Shown in pieces: positions 53,103 to 60,659 of a stretch of DNA of 64,000 bases (its first letter is position 1; every line of letters begins with the position of its first letter). A program made the position numbers and the translations under genes. The notes beneath the pieces are model-generated. The model had not been told where the DNA came from. It searched no databases and saw only the letters and a program-made list of their open reading frames with translations. This DNA comes from Bacteroides sp. (GTDB lineage: Bacteria; Bacteroidota; Bacteroidia; Bacteroidales; Bacteroidaceae), in the NCBI RefSeq assembly GCF_030151085.1, contig NZ_JASLER010000040.1, forward strand, positions 33,946 to 97,945, given 5' to 3'.

Positions 53103-54080
53103 ATGAAGAAGATTTTAGCTATTGTTTTGTGTGTATCTATCTATGTTGCTGGTTTTGCGCAGGATAAGAAGTCTGCTGTACATGTTAGTTTTGTTCCGCC
53201 TCTAAGTACGAATGGTATGCAGGCGCCGGCATATACCAATGCTTTCTCGTTTAATATGCTGGTCGGCATATCGAAGAATGAGACAGGCGTTGCTTTTGGT
53301 GGACTTGCAAATATTATAGGTAACGATGCAACGGGTGTGCAGTTTGCGGGATTATATAATTATGTGGGAAATAGCGGGAAGGGATTGCAATTTGCCGGAC
53401 TGACTAATATTTCGGGAGAGATGAAAGGGGTTCAGTTTGCTGGGCTGCTAAATACTACAAAGAATATTTCCGGTTTGCAGTTTGGCGGATTGCTGAATGT
53501 TGCACACGATGTTTCGGGTGTACAGTTTGGTGGTCTGCTGAATATTGCAAAGAATGTATCAGGTGTTCAGTTTGCCGGATTAATTAATATTGCGGAAAGC
53601 AGTGATTATCCTATTGCCCTGATTAATATTATTAAGAATGGAGAGTATAGCGTATCGCTTTCTTACGATGAAACAGGGAGTACGGTTGCGGCTTTTCGTT
53701 CGGGAGGTAAATATCTGTATGGCATTCTTGGCGTAGGTTATAATCATAAGGTGGAAGGTAGTTCTTTTGTGACTGAAGGAGGTCTTGGGGCACGCATCCA
53801 TATTGCGTCCTGGTTGAGACTCAATAATGAACTGAAAGTGCAGAACTTGAATAACTTCTCCGATACCCAAACGCTCAAGGCAGGCTATGCACTTATGCCT
53901 GCTTTCCGCATTGCTCCTCATTTCGAGTTGTTCGGTGGACCGAGCATTAATTATATTCAAACCGATAATCTTGCAAATACCAGGGTATTACCGGGTAATC
54001 ACCTCTGGAAAAGATGTAGCGGCACTAAGATAGAACAACTGTATATTGGCTATCAGGTAGGAGTGCAGTATATTTTCTAG
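53103..54080 (+). CDS. LA_2272-type surface-repeat protein
   Basis: A 325-residue exported protein (signal peptide ends VAGFAQ). Residues 61-167 are seven tandem 15-16-residue repeats with the consensus T/SGVQFAGLxNIA (for example TGVQFAGLYNYVG, SGLQFGGLLNVAH, SGVQFGGLLNIAK). They fit a beta-solenoid or barrel of the LA_2272 surface-repeat family. The C-terminal part (~180-325) looks like an outer-membrane barrel and ends QVGVQYIF. It is divergent from the LytS kinase and may be its target. The repeat DNA spans 53283-53603. Confidence 0.75.
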   Translation: MKKILAIVLCVSIYVAGFAQDKKSAVHVSFVPPLSTNGMQAPAYTNAFSFNMLVGISKNETGVAFGGLANIIGNDATGVQFAGLYNYVGNSGKGLQFAGLTNISGEMKGVQFAGLLNTTKNISGLQFGGLLNVAHDVSGVQFGGLLNIAKNVSGVQFAGLINIAESSDYPIALINIIKNGEYSVSLSYDETGSTVAAFRSGGKYLYGILGVGYNHKVEGSSFVTEGGLGARIHIASWLRLNNELKVQNLNNFSDTQTLKAGYALMPAFRIAPHFELFGGPSINYIQTDNLANTRVLPGNHLWKRCSGTKIEQLYIGYQVGVQYIF

Positions 54081-54112
54081 GTAGGTACCAACAGAATATA
54101 TTTAAACCTTGA

Positions 54113-54880
54113 TTACCCTTTTGGGGTTTTCAAGGTTTTGGCTACTTTAATGGCTTCAATGGCATTGTTTACGCGTAGTTTATCAATAATATTCTGCCGA
54201 TGGCGGTCTATAGTATTCTTGCTGATACCAAGGTGGACTGCAATCTCTTTACTGGATAATCCTTGCTCAATCAGCGACAATACCTGATATTCGCGATAGG
54301 AGAGTATATCTTCTGAGAATTCATTGCCGGGATGTATTGTTTCACCGGTGGCGGTATTCTGAATTATTCCGCCGAAGCCTTGCCTGATGTCGATGTCAGT
54401 TGCAAAATTATAGAGGCAGAGTGCTAGCCATAAAGAACCGTTTGCCGAGCTTTGCAGGTAGAAGGTGCGGTGTAGCACAGATATGTATTTCCCTTCCGCA
54501 TCTTTCATTTTGACGACACTGTGCGTTCGTAAGTTCGGGCGTAGCTCAACAGGAGTTTTCCGCAAAAGATGAAAGAAATTCAATTCCAGCAGATGGCGTG
54601 CCGCAAGGTCTTCGGGATGTATTCTTGAGTATATCTCGTCTTCCCAGATTGAATCTATCTCTTCAATGCTGCCTTGGTCCGACAAACCGAGGGCTTTTGC
54701 CAATGCCCCGTAATAGATATAGCTCCGGTTACTCTTCAAGTCACTCAACACGGCGATTGAGTTTTCGAAGGTTGCATACATCCGGGCTACCAGCTTATGT
54801 TCTTCTATTACTTCCTCGTGTGCTTGGGAAGTAAAAGACTGCTTTTGCAGAGTATTAGCAAGGTCGGTGAATTGTTTCAT
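54113..54880 (-). CDS. LuxR-type transcription regulator with PAS-like sensor region
   Basis: A 255-residue protein. The N-terminal ~175 residues contain 'MYATFENSIAVLSDLKSNRS' and a PAS-like fold ('EIYSRIHPEDLAARHLLELN', the typical 'I-H-P-E-D' motif of PAS loops). The C-terminal LuxR HTH is 'SYREYQVLSLIEQGLSSKEI', then AVHLGISKNTIDRHRQNII. It is a one-component or phosphorelay-independent regulator found widely in Bacteroides. It is convergent with the surface-repeat gene; a mobile element follows upstream of it. Confidence 0.88.
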   Translation of the reverse strand: MKQFTDLANTLQKQSFTSQAHEEVIEEHKLVARMYATFENSIAVLSDLKSNRSYIYYGALAKALGLSDQGSIEEIDSIWEDEIYSRIHPEDLAARHLLELNFFHLLRKTPVELRPNLRTHSVVKMKDAEGKYISVLHRTFYLQSSANGSLWLALCLYNFATDIDIRQGFGGIIQNTATGETIHPGNEFSEDILSYREYQVLSLIEQGLSSKEIAVHLGISKNTIDRHRQNIIDKLRVNNAIEAIKVAKTLKTPKG

Positions 54881-54928
54881 TTTTCACTAATGGTCATTTA
54901 TGACTATTGCATATCGTTAAGCGGTGAT

Positions 54929-54944
54929 TTACCTTTGCAAAGGT
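54929..54944 (-). promoter_or_regulatory. Promoter of the LuxR gene within a 16-bp palindrome
   Basis: TACCTTTGCAAAGGTA is a perfect 16-bp palindrome whose minus-strand reading supplies a -7 box (TACCTTTG), 57 nt upstream of the LuxR start. The symmetric site could bind a dimeric regulator over the promoter. Confidence 0.5.
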
Positions 54945-54983
54945 ATTAAAATAAACACATAGCGGATTTGCAAATTTGAGTAA

Positions 54984-55020
54984 AGCGTAGCGAATTAGCT
55001 GAAATATCGTTCGTTACGCT
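54984..55020. repeat. Inverted repeat at the left edge of the mobile element
   Basis: AGCGTAGCGAA (54984-54994) with TTCGTTACGCT (55010-55020), 10 of 11 bp. A hairpin TTGGC/GCCAA follows near 55034-55048 and a CCCCGTAACGGG palindrome near 55100. This stretch between the LuxR gene and the integrase (54945-55217) holds no gene. It is a plausible attachment/integrase arm region. Confidence 0.4.
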
Positions 55021-55217
55021 ATATTTTTCTCTTGGCGAAAAGCCAAAGAAAACCACGATACAGCCAAACGGTGCAGAAGTTCAGTTACCACCTCATTACC
55101 CCCGTAACGGGTGCGGATTTCTTGCTAAATGGTTCTTTTTCTGCGATTTGCGTAATTCTACATAGCTGTCGGTAACTCACTATAAACTAATTTTGTAACC
55201 AAAAAAAGGAGTGAGTT

Positions 55218-56450
55218 ATGCGAAGTACATTCAAGGTCTTATTTTACGTGAAGAAAGGCAGCGAGAAGCCTAACGGCAACCTGCCTTTGATGTGCCGCCT
55301 TACGGTGGACGGAGAGATTAAACAGTTCAGTTGCAAGATGGACGTTCCCCTGCGGTTGTGGGACGTGAAGAACAACCGTGCTTCGGGCAAGAGCGTCGAA
55401 GCGCAGAGAATCAACCTCGCGGTGGATAAAATCCGAGTGGAGGTAAACCGCCGCTATCAAGAATTGATGCAGACGGACGGGTATGTTACCGCCGCCAAGC
55501 TCAAAGACGCCTATCTCGGTATCGGCATCAAGCAGGAAACCTTGCTGAAGCTGTTCGAGCAGCACAACGCCGAGTTTGCCAAGAAAGTCGGGCACAGCAG
55601 GGCGCAGGGTACATTCCGACGCTATCAGACGGTTTGCAGCCATATTCGGGAGTTCCTGCCCCATACCTACAAGCGTGAGGATATTCCGCTAAAGGAACTC
55701 AACCTCACGTTCATCAACGACTTCGAGTATTTCCTGCGCACGGAGAAGAAATGCCGCACCAATACCGTGTGGGGCTACATGATCGTGTTGAAACACATCG
55801 TTTCCATAGCGAGGAACGACGGACGTCTGCCGTTCAATCCCTTTGCAGGGTACATCAACTCTCCCGAAAGCGTCGATAGGGGCTACCTTACCCAAAAGGA
55901 GATACAGACGCTCATGGACGCACCGATGAAGAACACCTGCCATGAACTCGTACGGGACTTGTTCGTCTTTTCCGTGTTCACGGGTTTGGCGTATTCGGAC
56001 GTGAAGAACCTCACTGCCGACCGCCTGCAAACATTCTTCGACGGCAACCTGTGGATAATCACCCGAAGAAAGAAAACCAACACCGAATCGAACATCCGTC
56101 TTTTGGACGTTCCCAAGCGTATCATCGAGAAATACAAGGGACTTGCAAGGGACGGTCATGTTTTTCCCGTTCCGAGCAACGGCAGTTGCAACAAGATACT
56201 CAAAGAGATAGGCAGACAATGCGGCTTCAAGGTTCGTTTGACCTACCATGTAGCCCGCCACACGAACGCCACGACCGTGCTTCTGTCGCACGGCGTACCC
56301 ATCGAAACCGTGAGCCGCCTGTTGGGGCACACGAACATCAAGACCACGCAGATATACGCCAAAATCACCGCCCAGAAGATAAGCCAAGACATGGAAACCT
56401 TGTCGCACAAGCTGGAGGAGATGGAGAAGAATATCTGCCGAGCCATTTAG
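55218..56450 (+). CDS. IntDOT-like tyrosine integrase
   Basis: A 410-residue site-specific recombinase: N-terminal arm-binding region (~1-100, KVLFYVKKGSEKPNGNLPLM), SAM-like core-binding domain (~105-205) and catalytic domain (~215-400). His344-V-A-Arg347, His371 (LLGHTNIKT) and the nucleophile Tyr380 (TQIYAKI) are present. The first catalytic Arg is absent: the TGL-R motif reads FTGLAYSDV with Ala258, like the Ser found in IntDOT. It excises and integrates the element, and reads toward the HTH and mob genes. Confidence 0.92.
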   Translation: MRSTFKVLFYVKKGSEKPNGNLPLMCRLTVDGEIKQFSCKMDVPLRLWDVKNNRASGKSVEAQRINLAVDKIRVEVNRRYQELMQTDGYVTAAKLKDAYLGIGIKQETLLKLFEQHNAEFAKKVGHSRAQGTFRRYQTVCSHIREFLPHTYKREDIPLKELNLTFINDFEYFLRTEKKCRTNTVWGYMIVLKHIVSIARNDGRLPFNPFAGYINSPESVDRGYLTQKEIQTLMDAPMKNTCHELVRDLFVFSVFTGLAYSDVKNLTADRLQTFFDGNLWIITRRKKTNTESNIRLLDVPKRIIEKYKGLARDGHVFPVPSNGSCNKILKEIGRQCGFKVRLTYHVARHTNATTVLLSHGVPIETVSRLLGHTNIKTTQIYAKITAQKISQDMETLSHKLEEMEKNICRAI

Positions 56451-56471
56451 TCACCTTAAAACAGCATACCG

Positions 56472-56864
56472 ATGAAAGAAGAAAGGAACATCATCACGAC
56501 AGATGAATACGGCAATATCTCCCTACCGACCGATATAGGCGCAACCGCCATGACCGAGTGGGAAATCTGTGAATTGTTCGGGGTTGTCGCCCCGACGGTT
56601 CGGGCAGGGATAAAGGCACTCTGCAAGAGCGGCGTTTTGAAAGAGTGCGGTATCAAACGCCTTGTCCGTCTATCGGACAGAAGCAGCATAGAGGTTTACG
56701 ACCTCGAAACGATAGCCGCCCTCGCTTTCCGTGTCGAATCGTTCGGGGCGGCGAAAGTCCGCAAGCTATTATTAGACAGGATTATGAACGGGCGAAAAGA
56801 GAAAACGACGGTTATCGTGTCTGTCGTTGCCGACACCGAGCCGAGCCGCCGATGGATGGCGTAA
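56472..56864 (+). CDS. HTH protein of the mobilizable element
   Basis: A 130-residue protein 21 nt after the integrase. It contains an HTH-like segment TEWEICELFGVVAPTVRAGI and KALCKSGVLKECG, followed by a helical tail (ALAFRVESFGAAKVRKLLLD). Such proteins follow integrases in Bacteroides mobilizable elements, and may serve as excisionase or relaxosome accessory factor (inference). It does not resemble a complete known family to me. Confidence 0.7.
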   Translation: MKEERNIITTDEYGNISLPTDIGATAMTEWEICELFGVVAPTVRAGIKALCKSGVLKECGIKRLVRLSDRSSIEVYDLETIAALAFRVESFGAAKVRKLLLDRIMNGRKEKTTVIVSVVADTEPSRRWMA

Positions 56865-56900
56865 CGGTCAGTCGGTCGGGGTATCAGTCCGTAATACAGT

Positions 56901-56939
56901 CACACGGTCATACATTCATACGGTCATACCGTCACACGG
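56901..56939. repeat. Iteron-like direct repeats (oriT/accessory binding region)
   Basis: ACGGTCATAC occurs at 56904-56913 and 56920-56929 (16 bp apart), framed by two GTCACACGG copies (56899-56907 and 56931-56939). It lies just after the HTH gene and before the relaxase, where an accessory protein could bind. Confidence 0.45.
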
Positions 56940-57331
56940 ACGGAAAGGGGCTGTTTCCCGACCGCAGGAAAGCGGAACAGTCATTCCCGTTTACAAAGGC
57001 GAAGCAAGCACGGGGCTTTCCGTCGGCTGCAAGGTCGGGCGGCTACGCCGTTAGGGGAACAATCTCCACCCTCATGCTTCGGGTAGTATTCTTCCCCTAA
57101 ACCTTGCATCCGACCGCCCCGAGCAAAGAAGCCTTTGAAAACGGAAACGACCGCCCCGCAGCCCACCACCGACCGAAAGGGAAAAATAATAAGATGGGCT
57201 TCGGTATTGTCAGCAAAGTCAGTACAACGAGTGCAGACAGCCAAGTCCGAAAGCGGATTCAACCGCCGAGCCGATAAGACACGGGCAGACCACCGGCACG
57301 CCGCAGGGTATTTACGGAGAAAATACCGTAG

Positions 57332-57445
57332 CTTATTAGGGAATTTTCCGAGCCGCAATACTCCGTATCGCTGAAAATTCCCCAATAAGGCAAGGGGCAA
57401 GCCCCTCTGCACACCCCGTCGGGGACGGCTGTTTGCCGCCCCCGA
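57332..57445. other. Candidate oriT with nested hairpins
   Basis: A 17-bp inverted repeat with one mismatch (57332-57348 with 57373-57389, CTTATTAGGGAATTTTC) spans a 24-nt loop. It is followed by AGGGGC-AA-GCCCCT (57393-57406), CCCCGTCGGGG (57414-57424) and TCGGGGACGGC with GCCGCCCCCGA (57419-57429 with 57435-57445, one mismatch). The order of strong hairpins, position just upstream of the relaxase and absence of a convincing gene in 56865-57493 fit an origin of transfer. The nick site cannot be fixed from sequence. Confidence 0.55.
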
Positions 57446-57493
57446 AGATACAAAGAATCATTGTTTCACAAGCTAAAAAAGAAAGGAATATAT

Positions 57494-58654
57494 ATGGGTT
57501 TCGTAGTATTGCACATGGAAAAGGCGCACGGTTCCGACAGCGGAACGACCGCCCACATAGAGCGTTTCATCATCCCGAAGAACGCAGACCCCACACGCAC
57601 GCACCTGAACCGAAAACTCGTTGCCTACCCCGACGGGATAAAAGACCGTTCGGCGGCTATTCAGAAAAGACTGGAAGAAGCGTGGCTGACACGCAAAATC
57701 GGAAACAACCAAGTACGGGCAATCCGAATCAACGTGTCGGGAACGCACGAGGACATGGAACGCATCGAAAGGGAGGGGCGTTTGGACGAGTGGTGCGCCG
57801 ACAATATGAAATACTTCGCCGACACGTTCGGGAAGGAGAACATCGTGGCAGCGCACCTGCATCGGGACGAGGAAACGCCCCACATACACGTCACGCTCGT
57901 CCCCATCGTCAAGGGAGAGCGCAAGCGCCGCAAAAGGGAGGAGCAGGCGAAGAAGCGATACCGCAAGAAGCCGACCGACACCGTAAGGCTGTGTGCCGAC
58001 GATATTATGACACGATTGAAACTAAAGTCCTACCAAGACACCTACGCCGAGGCGATGGCGAAATACGGGCTCCAAAGGGGCATAGACGGCTCGAAAGCAC
58101 GGCACAAGTCCACGCAGCAGTATTACAATGAAACGAAGAAACTCGCCGACAGCCTCAAAGCGGAGGTAGTGGATTTGCAGCGTCAGAAAGAAACGGCACG
58201 GGAGGAGCTCAAACGGGCGAAAAAAGAGATACAGACCGAGAAGCTGAAAGGGGCGGCGACCACCGCAGCCGCCAACATCGCCGAGAGCGTCGGTTCTCTT
58301 TTCGGCAGTAACAAGGTCAAGACGCTGGAGAGGGAGAACGCCGCCCTGCACAGGGAGGTAGCCACGCACGGGGAAGCCATCGAAGCCCTGCAAGCCCGAA
58401 TACAGACCATGCAGGCAGACCACAGCCGACAAATGGCGGAGATACAGCAGAAGCACCGCAGGGAGATAGCGGACAAGGAAGCGAGGCACAAGCAGGAAAT
58501 ATCGTTTCTGAAAACGGTAATCGCACGGGCGGCGGCATGGTTTCCCTATTTCCGTGAAATGCTCCGTATCGAAAACCTCTGCCGTCTTGTCGGGTTCAGT
58601 GACGGGCAGACGGCAACGCTCGTCAAGGGGAAGCCGTTGGAATATGCCGGGTGA
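57494..58654 (+). CDS. MobV-family relaxase (Pre/Mob)
   Basis: A 386-residue relaxase that nicks the element at oriT to start transfer. The N-terminal catalytic domain (1-200) opens with MGFVVLHMEKAHG and carries the metal-binding motif H123-R-D-E-E-T-P-H130-I-H132, the MobV 'HxDExxPHxH' signature. A long coiled coil (~205-340, KKLADSLKAEVVDLQRQKET) and a short C-terminal domain follow. The ATG 57494 has an AAGAAAGGA ribosome-binding stretch; the frame extends further upstream without support. Confidence 0.92.
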   Translation: MGFVVLHMEKAHGSDSGTTAHIERFIIPKNADPTRTHLNRKLVAYPDGIKDRSAAIQKRLEEAWLTRKIGNNQVRAIRINVSGTHEDMERIEREGRLDEWCADNMKYFADTFGKENIVAAHLHRDEETPHIHVTLVPIVKGERKRRKREEQAKKRYRKKPTDTVRLCADDIMTRLKLKSYQDTYAEAMAKYGLQRGIDGSKARHKSTQQYYNETKKLADSLKAEVVDLQRQKETAREELKRAKKEIQTEKLKGAATTAAANIAESVGSLFGSNKVKTLERENAALHREVATHGEAIEALQARIQTMQADHSRQMAEIQQKHRREIADKEARHKQEISFLKTVIARAAAWFPYFREMLRIENLCRLVGFSDGQTATLVKGKPLEYAG

Positions 58655-58856
58655 AGAATTGTTACAGGCAGAGGTATGCGGGTTTGTGTCGCAATCGTAC
58701 CTGACGGAGTTCTGCCAGATGAATTTCGGGGAAAGTTCGGGATGCGGAGCGATATAAGACAAAGGAGGGAAGTCTTTTATCAGGCATCAGAAGAATAAAA
58801 ATATGGTAAATCACTGTATTTTCGGGATTTTGTTTTATATTTGGGCAAAAGGACAA

Positions 58857-58928
58857 ATGAAGCCGTTAAATATCCTTTTGCAGACGATTATCGAAAAAGA
58901 ATGGACGGGAAACGAAAAGGGAGTTTAG
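58857..58928 (+). CDS. Possible small ORF (23 codons) after mob
   Basis: A short frame starting MKPLNILLQTIIEKEW, 13 nt after a -7 box TATATTTG (58836-58843). It is too short for family assignment and may be a truncated gene start or a regulatory peptide. The rest of 58655-58988 shows only a second -7 box (58940). Confidence 0.3.
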   Translation: MKPLNILLQTIIEKEWTGNEKGV

Positions 58929-58939
58929 GGGTGGCGGGG

Positions 58940-58947
58940 TATCTTTG
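58940..58947 (+). promoter_or_regulatory. Promoter -7 box for the cargo gene pair
   Basis: TATCTTTG fits TAnnTTTG and lies 41 nt upstream of the ATG at 58989, with GAAAGGATAAG between. It gives the cargo its own transcription, independent of mob. Confidence 0.5.
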
Positions 58948-58988
58948 GGACAATAAAAAAGAAAGGATAAGCTTAATATTTTGAGCGT

Positions 58989-59264
58989 ATGGATTCAATA
59001 GACAGATTATATTTAAACATAACTCTGATAGCAGTCATTGGAGTGCTATTAAGAATAATCACTCTTTACTATCCAAGTTATGATTCACGTGATTTTTATT
59101 GCAAGCTATTGCCTTATACGATTACTGCCCTATTTTTCTTTGCGGCTTTTCTAAATCCGCAAGGGAGCTTATGCCGTAAGGGAGATATGATTATAGGATG
59201 TATATGCTTTGTTGTATCTATTATTATATCTGTTATATGTAGTATACACTGGCACTGGCAATGA
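58989..59264 (+). CDS. Small membrane protein, mobile-element cargo, unknown function
   Basis: A 91-residue protein with three hydrophobic segments (~8-28, LNITLIAVIGVLLRIITLYY; ~40-56, YTITALFFFAAFL; ~66-85, IIGCICFVVSIIISVICSI). No motif is recognised. It is AT-rich compared with the mob genes and is followed 19 nt later by another membrane-anchored gene, so the two form an operon. It could be a partner or immunity-like membrane component (inference only). Confidence 0.6.
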   Translation: MDSIDRLYLNITLIAVIGVLLRIITLYYPSYDSRDFYCKLLPYTITALFFFAAFLNPQGSLCRKGDMIIGCICFVVSIIISVICSIHWHWQ

Positions 59265-59283
59265 ATTAACCCAAAGTGAGTAT

Positions 59284-60330
59284 ATGGAAACAATAATCTA
59301 TCAATTGTTTAAAGAGGATAAAGCTAATGCAATACTGTTGGCTATTATTTTCCTATTGTTATGCAGCATATTTTGTAAAGAGATAGGTTTTAAACGTTGG
59401 CAACGCTGCCATTATGGCGTCTTTCTTTTAAAAACACCCGAAGCAGATGATTATATACATCTATTATCAATGCAGTCAAGTGAGGATAATTATTATGCTG
59501 GTATATCCATTATTAATAAAGTATATGTTCGGGCATCAATCAGCAATGAATCACTTCTTCCTCCTGACGGTTTGACTATACATTGGACATCCACATCCGA
59601 TTTAGGCATAAGGCAATCATGGCGTTTAAATACGACATTTGACAAGAACTCCCTGAAACAATATAGGGGAAATCTGTTTGCCGTCCGACTTCATAAAGAG
59701 GGTAAAGTAACGCTTTATGTAACTTCTGTTGAGGACAAAAATAAGCTAAATGAAATCGGAGTTTATCAGGCAGATTTGGTAGAACCGGAAAAGATGGTCG
59801 TGAAAGTTACCAAAGAATTGTTGCACATGGAAGACATGAATCCTACAACCAAAGAAACAATTGACCATATAAACAGCCTTTTAGATAGAGCTTTTAATGC
59901 TTCCTTATCAACAAATCGGGCGACTAATGCTAATGATGAACTAAGAAACGAAATACAGACCTTTTTACATGAGAACGATACCGATTTGATAGAAGATCCA
60001 CAAGAAGCTATCCGGATAAAAAGATATTGTATAAACGGTCTGTTGGCACTTGCCTTGGTTTCAAATGTAGATGAACGGGACGAATTGATAAATAGAGTCT
60101 ATGATTATATAGACTGGAAAAATGACAAGGAAGAACTTACAAGTACATATATCGGGATTAAATTTGTGCGTTTATTGTTTGATATGCAAAATTGCAGTAT
60201 GTATCACATTGATATCTTGTATGAAATAGCTAAATATATACGGGAAAATAAAGAATATATATATCCCCAACAAGCTGAACACTGTAACGAGGTGATAGAA
60301 TTCTGCATAGCTTTCTATAGAGAGAGTTAA
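59284..60330 (+). CDS. Membrane-anchored cargo protein, unknown function
   Basis: A 348-residue protein with one N-terminal membrane span (~13-33, NAILLAIIFLLLCSIFCKEI) and a large presumably cytoplasmic domain. The first part is beta-rich (~60-195, 'DNYYAGISIINKVYVRASIS'); the rest is helical (~200-348, 'TTKETIDHINSLLDRAFNAS', 'DERDELINRVYDYIDWKNDK'). I recognise no domain. ATG 59284 is chosen as it follows the stop of the upstream small membrane gene; an in-frame earlier start would overlap it. Low GC and position at the end of the element fit accessory cargo such as a defence or exclusion module (inference). Confidence 0.65.
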   Translation: METIIYQLFKEDKANAILLAIIFLLLCSIFCKEIGFKRWQRCHYGVFLLKTPEADDYIHLLSMQSSEDNYYAGISIINKVYVRASISNESLLPPDGLTIHWTSTSDLGIRQSWRLNTTFDKNSLKQYRGNLFAVRLHKEGKVTLYVTSVEDKNKLNEIGVYQADLVEPEKMVVKVTKELLHMEDMNPTTKETIDHINSLLDRAFNASLSTNRATNANDELRNEIQTFLHENDTDLIEDPQEAIRIKRYCINGLLALALVSNVDERDELINRVYDYIDWKNDKEELTSTYIGIKFVRLLFDMQNCSMYHIDILYEIAKYIRENKEYIYPQQAEHCNEVIEFCIAFYRES

Positions 60331-60476
60331 TTAAAAAATATTGCAAAAATTCAAATATCAAATATGAGAACAGTTATGGATATTAAGTATCTTTGGATGA
60401 ACAACTAAAAATCAAAAAGGTATGAAAATGAGAAGTAGTATAAAGCAAGTCGCCTTTGTAAAATAGCCGCCGATAG

Positions 60477-60507
60477 TTTGTACTTTCGGAAAAAGATATT
60501 ATATTTG
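60477..60507 (+). promoter_or_regulatory. Full consensus promoter at the element's right end
   Basis: TTTG (60477-60480), exactly 19 nt, TATATTTG (60500-60507). It is one of the best housekeeping promoter matches in the window and lies 3 nt before an ATG at 60511. Confidence 0.7.
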
Positions 60508-60510
60508 CCA

Positions 60511-60594
60511 ATGAAAGAGTTATTTGACAGCATAGCAACGCAAAACGCTGAAATTCGCACAGTTGCTAAATCGTTACCTCTATTTCTCAAATAA
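60511..60594 (+). CDS. Leaderless 27-residue ORF
   Basis: The frame begins MKELFDSIATQNAEIR and ends at TAA 60592-60594. Transcription from the perfect promoter 3 nt upstream would start at the ATG. The amphipathic sequence reads like the start of a longer protein, so it may be either a small peptide gene or the remaining 5' tip of a gene cut by the element's end. The remainder of 60331-60659 has a 7-bp inverted repeat (ATCGGTT/AACCGAT, 60617-60636) and nothing else I can support. Confidence 0.4.
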   Translation: MKELFDSIATQNAEIRTVAKSLPLFLK

Positions 60595-60659
60595 TTCGCT
60601 AAAAGTTTATTCTTCAATCGGTTAAGTCAAACCGATAAAAATCTAAAATAAAGTTATTT

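Larger units (their letters stand above)
54988..60601. mobile_element. Integrative mobilizable element
   Basis: The element carries a tyrosine integrase, HTH protein, oriT-like repeats and MobV relaxase, all in visibly GC-rich DNA unlike the flanks, followed by AT-rich cargo. The ends are set provisionally at a 10-bp sequence TAGCGAATTA (54988-54997) that recurs inverted at 60592-60601. This match is short and could be chance. Short shared words GCTGAAAT and TCGTTAC also occur near both ends. It has no conjugation (tra) genes, so it would be mobilised in trans. Confidence 0.7.

Noticed and set aside
55689..56408. Long antisense ORFs in the integrase and relaxase genes (also 58022-58762)
   Set aside because: GC-rich DNA keeps the opposite strand open; neither product resembles a protein family.
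57433..58131. 232-codon plus-strand ORF overlapping the relaxase
   Set aside because: It is Arg/His/Pro-rich out-of-frame translation of GC-rich coding DNA; the MobV frame carries the real motifs.
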